In this document: positions 1-4,124 of the stretch, in pieces
How positions within the stretch are numbered: the stretch's first letter is position 1
How the letters are laid out: the number at the start of each line of letters is the position of its first letter
NCBI GenBank assembly: GCA_003551745.1
Contig: PUNI01000206.1
Location: 1-9,763 of the forward strand
DNA length: 9,763 nt
Direction: 5' to 3'
Source: Paracoccaceae bacterium
GTDB taxonomy: Bacteria > Pseudomonadota > Alphaproteobacteria > Rhodobacterales > Rhodobacteraceae
Notes under the pieces: generated by a model
The model's database searches: none
Seen by the model: the letters and a program-made list of their open reading frames with translations, nothing else
What the model was told of the DNA's origin: nothing
Position numbers and translations under genes: made by a program

Positions 1-399
1 AAGGTGGTGTGCGATGGTTGCCCATCTGCATTTAACTGCTTGTCTGGAAATGTTGATGATGGTGCTGCCATAGAAGACGATTTAGAAAAGCGTAGAGCCA
101 AGCGAGTTGAGGAAGCGATAGCCTACTTGGAAGAAGTCGAAAAGAAGGAGTTAGCCGTTAAGATTAAGCAAACAGAAAGACGGCTTGGTGGATTTTGGTG
201 GGAAATAAGAAGAGGCCTTGTAGTTTGTGCTAGGTTTGGTGGCACAATATGGAAGTTGTCAGATACAGACAAGAAGGCTATTCTTAGTAATAGTTGGGAT
301 ACAGAAAAAACCAAAGTAATAAAAGCAACACTAGATAAAAGAGGCATAGACCTATCTAGTGCAGTTGAGGTGTTGAAATGGAAATTATCTTTGCTCTAG
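1..399 (+). CDS. Cys-knuckle protein with helical C-terminal region, 5' truncated
   Basis: The frame is open from the first base of the window (AAG GTG GTG TGC) to TAG at 397-399, so the true start is probably upstream and only about 132 residues are visible. It opens with CDGCPSAFNC, a C-x2-C-x5-C knuckle with Phe four residues after the second Cys, which recurs in the genes at 7471, 7922 and 9337. In two of those the knuckle is near the C-terminus. Here about 120 residues follow: a charged, probably coiled-coil stretch rich in E, K and R, a W/R-rich segment (GGFWWEIRRG), then a helical tail. A GTG at 4 could in principle be a start, but upstream sequence is missing. I do not recognise the family; metal binding by the cysteines is an inference. 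Confidence 0.7.
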   Translation, partial: KVVCDGCPSAFNCLSGNVDDGAAIEDDLEKRRAKRVEEAIAYLEEVEKKELAVKIKQTERRLGGFWWEIRRGLVVCARFGGTIWKLSDTDKKAILSNSWDTEKTKVIKATLDKRGIDLSSAVEVLKWKLSLL

Positions 400-446
400 G
401 CATAACACTCATAATCATTGGGTGGCTGTGCAGTAGGAATAAATGA
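378..446 (+). CDS. Very small single-pass membrane protein (22 aa)
   Basis: A 22-codon gene starts inside the end of the preceding gene (overlap 378-399) and stops at TGA 444-446. A Shine-Dalgarno-like GAGGTG lies about 6 bases before the ATG. Almost the whole product is one hydrophobic helix (MEIIFALGITLIIIGW, then LCSRNK), with the basic end last. That predicts a single membrane span with the C-terminus in the cytoplasm. Its stop overlaps the ATG of the next gene (ATGA), which suggests translational coupling. Function unknown; phages often carry such mini membrane proteins, but nothing here identifies a holin or similar role. Confidence 0.5.
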   Translation: MEIIFALGITLIIIGWLCSRNK

Positions 447-562
447 AAAATAGCTACCGAACACTAAGTGGTGCCGTGCTAAAGAGGAAATACCTTATCG
501 AGTCTGGCGAGTTTCAAGACGGCGAAATTAAGATAGCTAGACTGGAGATTTTGCCTGACTGA
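443..562 (+). CDS. Small uncharacterised protein (39 aa)
   Basis: The ATG at 443 overlaps the stop of the 22-residue gene (ATGA), with TAGGA five bases upstream. The 39-residue product begins MKNSYRTLSGAVLKRKYLIE and ends in an alternating acidic and hydrophobic stretch (GEIKIARLEILPD), a pattern consistent with a small beta-rich domain. It has no cysteines and no membrane segment. The gene closes just five bases before the -35 box of the next promoter, so it is probably the last gene of the upstream transcript, although no terminator is visible. Family and function are not recognised; support is the coupling and the plausible composition. Confidence 0.5.
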   Translation: MKNSYRTLSGAVLKRKYLIESGEFQDGEIKIARLEILPD

Positions 563-566
563 GGGC

Positions 567-595
567 TTGACAAACGCTGAGGCTTATGCTATACT
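567..595 (+). promoter_or_regulatory. Sigma70-type promoter with extended -10 (P1)
   Basis: A perfect -35 TTGACA (567-572), a 17-base spacer and TATACT (590-595) preceded by TGC give an extended -10. The expected start of transcription falls about 601-603, on top of the ATG at 602. The downstream gene may therefore be read from a leaderless message. A 5-bp inverted repeat (ATGCT/AGCAT) straddles the -10 and could bind a regulator. The 29-base core strongly resembles the promoter at 4061-4089. Confidence 0.85.
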
Positions 596-601
596 ATGAG
601 C

Positions 602-793
602 ATGATTGGGAAAGTGAACCTAGTTAAGTGCAACGAGTGTGGGTGGAGAGGTGCCGAAAGTGCGATGAAGAAGGGCTACGAGTTGGTAGCGCCAGATGAG
701 GTATCGCCTATTGATAGATGCCCAGCCTGTAACGCTAAAGAAGATGATTGCACATGGTACGAGTTAAAGGAGTGTAATGAAGCCAATAACTAG
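602..793 (+). CDS. Small zinc-ribbon protein
   Basis: A 63-residue protein with two C-x2-C pairs (residues 10/13, CNEC, and 40/43, CPAC) spaced as in a zinc ribbon, plus two more Cys near the C-terminus. The fold is therefore a likely Zn2+-binding domain for nucleic-acid or protein contacts; the specific role is unknown. Two starts are possible: ATG 596 or ATG 602. The -10 box ends at 595 and the transcript should begin near 602, so 602 (MIGKVNLVKC) is preferred, giving a leaderless message; no Shine-Dalgarno exists for either. Its end overlaps the start of the next gene by 17 bases. It is the first gene of the transcript leading to Ku. Confidence 0.75.
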   Translation: MIGKVNLVKCNECGWRGAESAMKKGYELVAPDEVSPIDRCPACNAKEDDCTWYELKECNEANN

Positions 794-974
794 ATTGAGA
801 ATTGGGTTGCTTCTTAGTTTTACATCAGGTGCGTTGCTAGCACTGCCACTTCTTCTCAATTTCTCAAGATTATCGGCTGCACTTCTTCTCTTTGGTTGTA
901 TGGTGTTGATTGCCTACAGTACGGGCATTACTTTTGGAACATTAAAGGAGAAAGACGATGGAACTAAAGTGTGA
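777..974 (+). CDS. Small two-helix membrane protein
   Basis: A 65-residue protein with two hydrophobic segments, at about residues 8-28 and 32-53, separated by a short NFSRLS turn. Basic residues at the N-terminus (MKPITRLR) and the charged tail (KEKDDGTK) suggest that both termini are cytoplasmic. AAGGAG lies four bases before ATG 777. The gene overlaps its neighbours at both ends by 17 bases and belongs to the P1 operon. There is no enzyme motif. It could be an accessory membrane protein of unknown function; a holin role cannot be argued because no endolysin is nearby. Confidence 0.7.
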   Translation: MKPITRLRIGLLLSFTSGALLALPLLLNFSRLSAALLLFGCMVLIAYSTGITFGTLKEKDDGTKV

Positions 975-1308
975 TAAATGTGGCAAGATTGACCGTGTTC
1001 TGGTAGACGGCTACTCAGTTGGTGATAGACTCCTTGAAGGGGTTATGTTTGAGGTAGCTGATAGCGATGGCCACCCTGTTGCTGTTGGAGTAACTGAGAG
1101 GTATCAAGCCTACTTTGAAACACTTAACAGAGAGTATTGGTTTAGTCTAATTGAAGACTTCTGCCAAGACTTAGATGTAGCGGAGTGTCCAAAATGTGGT
1201 GATGAAGTACCAGTTTGGGGCCATGATAAACAACCAGCAGGAAACAAGATAAAGCTATTTTCTTTTAGTGATATTATCAAGGAGGCACATGGAAAGAGCA
1301 ATCTTTAA
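958..1308 (+). CDS. Split zinc-ribbon protein
   Basis: A 116-residue acidic protein with CDKC at residues 5-8 and CPKC at 77-80. The four cysteines form a zinc-ribbon-like set, but about 68 residues are inserted between the two halves, where a compact ribbon has 10-25. The insertion (DGYSVGDRLLEGVMFEV and a Trp/Tyr-rich helix NREYWFSLIEDF) would be a domain projecting from the zinc site. AAAGGAG lies seven bases upstream of the ATG. The 3' end overlaps the Ku start by 20 bases, so the two are probably translationally coupled. I do not recognise the family. Metal binding is inferred from cysteine spacing only. Confidence 0.75.
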   Translation: MELKCDKCGKIDRVLVDGYSVGDRLLEGVMFEVADSDGHPVAVGVTERYQAYFETLNREYWFSLIEDFCQDLDVAECPKCGDEVPVWGHDKQPAGNKIKLFSFSDIIKEAHGKSNL

Positions 1309-2059
1309 GGGCAATATCTCATTAGGGCCACTGTTGGTGCCTATGAGGATTGTCAAAGCAACATCAAGCCACGACCTACCATTTCACGAATACCATGCCG
1401 ATGACATGGGTAGAGTAGGACGGTCTAAGCCGTGTAAGAGTTGTGGTAAGGTACTAACTGAAGCCGACATAGTGAAGGGTATGGAACCCTCAAAAGGCAC
1501 AGTTCTAACCTTTACCAAAGAGGAACTTGCCTCATTACCTGTTAAGTCCACAAAAAGCATAGTCATAGATAGGTTTGTTGATGCCAAAGAACTCAATCCA
1601 ATCATGTTTGACAATGCCTACTATGTACTTCCAGATGAAAAACTTGGGCTTCAGGCTTTTGAGTTGCTTGTTAAGTGCCTCAAGCTAGAGAAGAAGGTAG
1701 CTATTGGCAAGGTTGCTCTGAGGCAGAGGGAGAACATTTGCGCCATAGCACCACATGGAAATGGGTTGGTGCTTAACACAATGCACTACGAAGATGAAAT
1801 CAGGAAAATGCCTCAAGTAGAGAAGGGAGTGGCACCAGATGAGGACTATGCTGATGTTGTTCGTAAGTTTATGCAGAAACTAACTAAGCCATTCGATTAC
1901 TCTGCATATACTGACGAATACACAAGTGCGTTGCAGGATTTGGTCGATGCCAAACTAGACGGTAAGACCATATCTGTAACTGAGGAAAAACAAGAAGTGC
2001 AGTCGTTAGAAGATGCCTTAGCTGCGATGGCTAGCGAGATAACAGTTGTTGAGTGTTAG
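1289..2059 (+). CDS. ku: Bacterial/phage-type Ku DNA double-strand end-binding protein
   Basis: A 256-residue protein with the bacterial Ku core: N-terminal FKGNISLGPLLVPMRI, the middle CKSCG...DIVKGMEPSKG...VLTFTKEELASL block typical of the family, a YYVLP strand, and the C-terminal core segment FDYSAYTDEYTSALQDLVDAK. Bacterial Ku homodimerises into a ring that loads on double-strand DNA ends and recruits LigD for non-homologous end joining. Ku is known in some phages (mycobacteriophages Omega and Corndog). After the core only an acidic tail of about 30 residues follows, with no Lys-rich extension. The start at 1289 fits the family N-terminus and has AAGGAGG three bases upstream; an in-frame GTG at 1268 would add a non-family extension. 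No ligase or polymerase partner is encoded in the window. Confidence 0.93.
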   Translation: MERAIFKGNISLGPLLVPMRIVKATSSHDLPFHEYHADDMGRVGRSKPCKSCGKVLTEADIVKGMEPSKGTVLTFTKEELASLPVKSTKSIVIDRFVDAKELNPIMFDNAYYVLPDEKLGLQAFELLVKCLKLEKKVAIGKVALRQRENICAIAPHGNGLVLNTMHYEDEIRKMPQVEKGVAPDEDYADVVRKFMQKLTKPFDYSAYTDEYTSALQDLVDAKLDGKTISVTEEKQEVQSLEDALAAMASEITVVEC

Positions 2060-2215
2060 GCCAGTAGGTTATTGGGGTGTTAATTCTATCACTAACAACT
2101 CGGACTAAGACGGCTTGCTTAGGAATAATACACTGGCCAAGTAGGTGTGGGCAGAGTAGTATGCGGTTGCAAGTAAGTACAAGACTGACTGCTCTGCCCA
2201 CACGAATGGAATAAA
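2060..2215. other. Non-coding interval between Ku and the membrane-protein gene
   Basis: A stretch of 156 bases with no convincing gene. Besides the 16-bp inverted repeat it holds a 7-bp pair GGCCAGT (2059-2065) and ACTGGCC (about 2132-2138), which could enclose the interval in a larger fold. No TTGACA promoter and no poly-T terminator were seen. An open frame from GTG 2077 runs through it but lacks a ribosome binding site and a protein-like composition. Confidence 0.5.
2145..2203. repeat. 16-bp inverted repeat (hairpin) in the Ku downstream gap
   Basis: GTGTGGGCAGAGTAGT (2145-2160) and ACTGCTCTGCCCACAC (2188-2203) are reverse complements except for one position, which would be a G-U wobble in RNA. 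They flank a 27-base loop. The hairpin ends 12 bases before ATG 2216. It is not followed by a T-run, so it is not a standard intrinsic terminator. It sits in the longest clearly non-coding interval (2060-2215) and may be an RNA leader structure, an mRNA stabiliser or a protein-binding operator. Confidence 0.8.
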
Positions 2216-2551
2216 ATGAAAGTGAAGAATATGAAAAAGTTTTTACCGATAATCACAATGATACTGGCTGCGTCAGCAGGTTTAACAGCGATTGTTATGC
2301 TGGCGTGGAACTTCTTTCTTGTACCTGCCGTAGGAGTTTCAGAAATCCCCTTTTGGATGGCTGCTATTGGGTGGGTGCTACTTGGTGCCTTCCTCAGTAT
2401 ATTCGCATGGTTAAAGGCACTCATAAGCTTCGTTACCTTGTCAATAAGCCTAGCAATAGCAAAAAAGAAAGTGCAAAAAACTACTGCTGATGCTCAGGCT
2501 GAGTTGATAAAGCATTTCAGTATGTTTGAGCAGGAGAAAAGAAATGAATGA
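2216..2551 (+). CDS. Membrane protein with C-terminal charged helix
   Basis: A 111-residue protein with a Lys-rich N-terminus (MKVKNMKK), then hydrophobic segments at about residues 9-31 and 41-65, and probably a third at 66-82. A charged amphipathic helix (KKKVQKTTADAQAELIKHF) forms the C-terminus. Positive charges on both flanks suggest an even number of spans with both ends in the cytoplasm, but the topology is uncertain. The ribosome binding site is poor and the strong inverted repeat ends 12 bases upstream, so translation may be controlled by RNA structure. A second in-frame ATG at 2231 is possible. Its end overlaps the next gene by 8 bases. Function unknown. Confidence 0.7.
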   Translation: MKVKNMKKFLPIITMILAASAGLTAIVMLAWNFFLVPAVGVSEIPFWMAAIGWVLLGAFLSIFAWLKALISFVTLSISLAIAKKKVQKTTADAQAELIKHFSMFEQEKRNE

Positions 2552-2822
2552 TGATACTGCCGAAATAGTCAGCTTGGCTGCCAATTTCAGACGAGAAGTA
2601 AGAAACAAGCTAGCCGAGCATGGGTTCATGTCTAATCCGTGCTTTACCGATGCCGAGATACTTAAAGGTATCGACAAGGTGGCTACCAACATCAACGATG
2701 AAATGTACAAGGCATTAAAGATGTGGCAGACTGTATGGCGCACCTATGCAGAAGGAAAGTCAACTAAGGAGCCGATAGATAAAGCATGGAAAGCCACTGC
2801 ACAAGCTATTGGTCTAGCCTAG
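2544..2822 (+). CDS. Small helical protein, unknown function
   Basis: A 92-residue, mostly alpha-helical soluble protein with one Cys and two Trp, without a recognisable motif. The start at ATG 2544 is chosen because AGGAG (2532-2536) lies seven bases upstream and the gene then overlaps the preceding stop by only 8 bases. An in-frame TTG at 2526 would add six residues without a better ribosome site. It stops at TAG 2820-2822, and the next gene lies in the same frame. Charged and hydrophobic residues alternate in helical fashion in the middle (DEMYKALKMWQTVWRTYAEG). No enzyme signature; probably an accessory phage protein. Confidence 0.7.
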   Translation: MNDDTAEIVSLAANFRREVRNKLAEHGFMSNPCFTDAEILKGIDKVATNINDEMYKALKMWQTVWRTYAEGKSTKEPIDKAWKATAQAIGLA

Positions 2823-2885
2823 GATGCGTGCCCAGCTTGTAAAGAAGCTGAGCCAGAATTACACTTTAAGAAAAAGGAGAAAGCG

Positions 2886-3074
2886 ATGAAGTACAAAGTT
2901 ACATTTGCAGCCGTTCCAGAGAAGACCATTGAAGTAGAAGCCGATGATGCAGAGGATGCGGGGTATTGGGCCGAGGACGAATATACTGAGGAACCTCTGC
3001 CTGAGATACTATCTATTGTTAAAGTTGAGGAGAATGGGCAGGCGTCGGAGACGGGGAGCCGAGCCAGTCTGTAA
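2886..3074 (+). CDS. Small acidic protein whose 3' end overlaps a tRNA gene
   Basis: A 62-residue protein opening MKYKVTFAAVPEKTIEVEAD, then an acidic helix and a final strand (LSIVKVEEN). This is the beta-alpha-beta shape common in small uncharacterised phage proteins. AAGGAG six bases before ATG 2886 fixes the start. Residues 51-62 are encoded by the first 39 bases of the tRNA-Tyr gene, and the stop TAA (3072-3074) uses the T and A of the anticodon GTA plus the following A. The fold looks complete by residue 50, so the last 12 residues are probably an accidental extension. RNase P cleavage at the tRNA 5' end would remove the stop codon from the message. Confidence 0.65.
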   Translation: MKYKVTFAAVPEKTIEVEADDAEDAGYWAEDEYTEEPLPEILSIVKVEENGQASETGSRASL

Positions 3075-3122
3075 AACTGGTGCCTTCGGGCTAAGCAGGT
3101 TCAAATCCTGTCCTGCCCACCA
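3036..3122 (+). tRNA. tRNA-Tyr (anticodon GTA), CCA encoded
   Basis: A complete 87-base cloverleaf can be drawn. Acceptor GGGCAGG (3036-3042) pairs with CCTGCCC (3112-3118). The D-stem is TCGG/CCGA, the anticodon stem CCAGT/ACTGG encloses loop CTGTAAA with GTA at 3071-3073, the long variable arm is GCC-TTCG-GGC, and the T-arm is GCAGG-TTCAAAT-CCTGT. Discriminator A and an encoded CCA follow. The long variable arm and GTA agree with bacterial tRNA-Tyr. Position 8 reads C, where U is nearly universal, and the D-loop is G-rich, so it may be somewhat degenerate or divergent. It lies in a protein-gene operon and overlaps the upstream coding sequence by 39 bases. Confidence 0.95.
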
Positions 3123-3127
3123 ATAAA

Positions 3128-3268
3128 ATGAACGAAGAAGATATTAGCCTTTGCATAAGTTGTACTTTTAGCGGTTATTGTGCTGAAATGACAGATAATC
3201 TTGTGGCATATGAATGTGATGCATATAGCCCAGAGGAGCCTAATGGAAGAATTACCAAAGATAACTAA
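3128..3268 (+). CDS. Small Cys-motif protein (46 aa)
   Basis: A 46-residue gene starts five bases after the tRNA CCA end and stops at TAA 3266-3268, overlapping the next gene by 26 bases. The product begins MNEEDISLCISC and continues TFSGYCAEM, so cysteines 9, 12 and 18 form C-x2-C-x5-C, with a fourth Cys at 30 in AYECDAY. Four cysteines at this spacing could make one zinc site. It is a looser relative of the three-Cys knuckles elsewhere in the window. There is no Shine-Dalgarno before ATG 3128 (CCAATAAAATG). After 3' processing of the tRNA the downstream RNA would begin only a few bases before this start codon. Function unknown. Confidence 0.6.
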   Translation: MNEEDISLCISCTFSGYCAEMTDNLVAYECDAYSPEEPNGRITKDN

Positions 3269-3611
3269 TAGCCAAATAGCAAAAACTACTGAGGAAATAC
3301 AGGCTCATGTTGATGATGGTACACTTGTGCAATGGCTTGACGAGAAGTTGAAGGCTCTTTCTAAGGAAAATCCTTTACTCTATAAGTACCTTATGGAACA
3401 TACTCAAAGGTTTGCTATGGGTGCTGTAATGGTAAAAGACCCACAATCTATTGCCATTAGTTTGACACTAGAGCATCTTCTACTCTTATCCTTGATAGGC
3501 GACTCATACAAAGAAAACAAGGAAATGGCGAACTTTTCAGACCTTATGACAAATTGGTTTGGTGATGGTATTAAGGGGCTTAACGAGTTTGATAAAGAAG
3601 AAGAGGAATGA
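3243..3611 (+). CDS. Uncharacterised helical protein
   Basis: A 122-residue protein without cysteines or membrane segments. The start at ATG 3243 is preferred because AGAGGAG (3232-3238) lies four bases upstream; an in-frame ATG at 3201 would lengthen the overlap with the 46-residue gene and lacks a ribosome site. The sequence is alpha-helical, with a central moderately hydrophobic helix (SIAISLTLEHLLLLSLIGD, about residues 74-92), probably a buried core or dimer interface and not a membrane span, and a highly acidic C-terminus (FDKEEEE). The stop overlaps the next ATG (ATGA), so the pair is translationally coupled. Family not recognised. Confidence 0.7.
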   Translation: MEELPKITNSQIAKTTEEIQAHVDDGTLVQWLDEKLKALSKENPLLYKYLMEHTQRFAMGAVMVKDPQSIAISLTLEHLLLLSLIGDSYKENKEMANFSDLMTNWFGDGIKGLNEFDKEEEE

Positions 3612-4075
3612 GCCAATTCACAGAGGTAATAAAAGGAAGCACCAACTTTGGCCAGTATGCTTCTAAGAAGCCAAGGATTATGGAAATGCTGTTAGAAGTA
3701 GATAAGAGAATACCTTGGCAGAGGCATCTAACGCAAAGTATGCTAAAGCAAATAAGGATTAAAGGAAGGTTAAGTGCCAAGCAAGAAAGTTTAATTACAA
3801 GCCTATACATAGATAGTTGCGTAGTGTCTGATGCCGAGATACAGCGGCAAATCGAGTGCAGAAAGCTTTGTGGTCGGCTAAAAGGTTGTCGGTTAGGGCG
3901 ACTGGATAGGTTTATCACCAGCGTTTGGCTTCAGACCTACCAAAAGAGGTTCTCGCCAGCTCAAATGAGGGCAATAAACAACATAGCCGAGAAATGCCAA
4001 GACAAACTGGACGATGTTCCAGAGTTACCGCCAGACGCATGGGATGCCGACTGCTGGGGGTTGACAAACACATAG
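3608..4075 (+). CDS. Protein with repeated Q-rich helical motif, unknown function
   Basis: A 155-residue basic protein coupled to the upstream gene by ATGA. Two related segments are visible: GRLSAKQESLITSLYIDSC (about residues 53-71) and KRFSPAQMRAINNIAEKC (about 113-130). Both fit R-[LF]-S-x2-Q-x3-I followed by a helix ending in Cys, which suggests an internal duplication. Helices with an LSxKQ start are seen in uncharacterised phage proteins, and the positive charge between the repeats (CRKLCGRLKGCRLGRLDR) would suit nucleic-acid contact, but this is inference. The C-terminus is acidic and Trp/Asp-rich. Promoter P2 begins inside its last five codons, so its 3' end doubles as regulatory DNA. 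Confidence 0.7.
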   Translation: MSQFTEVIKGSTNFGQYASKKPRIMEMLLEVDKRIPWQRHLTQSMLKQIRIKGRLSAKQESLITSLYIDSCVVSDAEIQRQIECRKLCGRLKGCRLGRLDRFITSVWLQTYQKRFSPAQMRAINNIAEKCQDKLDDVPELPPDAWDADCWGLTNT

Positions 4076-4089
4076 GCATGTGCTACCAT
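4061..4089 (+). promoter_or_regulatory. Sigma70-type promoter upstream of the MoxR gene (P2)
   Basis: TTGACA (4061-4066), a 17-base spacer and TACCAT (4084-4089) preceded by TGC give an extended -10. The spacer matches that of P1 at 12 of 17 positions (both begin AAC, share AGGC in the middle and end TGC). The expected RNA start is near 4096, three bases before a short ATG frame (4099-4125, MKKRRKIA) that ends on the MoxR start codon. Confidence 0.7.
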
Positions 4090-4124
4090 AAGGGTACAAT
4101 GAAGAAAAGGAGAAAGATAGCCTA

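Noticed and set aside
1605..1634. TTGACA at about 1605 inside Ku
   Set aside because: No -10 box at 16-18 bases.
2145..2203. Intrinsic terminator after Ku
   Set aside because: The stem is strong, but neither strand has a T-run after it, and the loop of 27 bases is too long.
2077..2214. A 46-codon open frame from GTG 2077 through the Ku downstream gap
   Set aside because: No ribosome binding site, composition unlike the neighbours (rich in R, S, T and L), and it runs through both arms of the inverted repeat.
2824..2889. 21-codon frame MRAQLVKKLSQ ending on the next start codon
   Set aside because: The Shine-Dalgarno there serves ATG 2886; the peptide is just a basic reading of a purine-rich leader.
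3461..3495. TTGACA at about 3461 inside the gene at 3243
   Set aside because: Only a poor TATCCT-like match at the wrong distance, inside a coding sequence.
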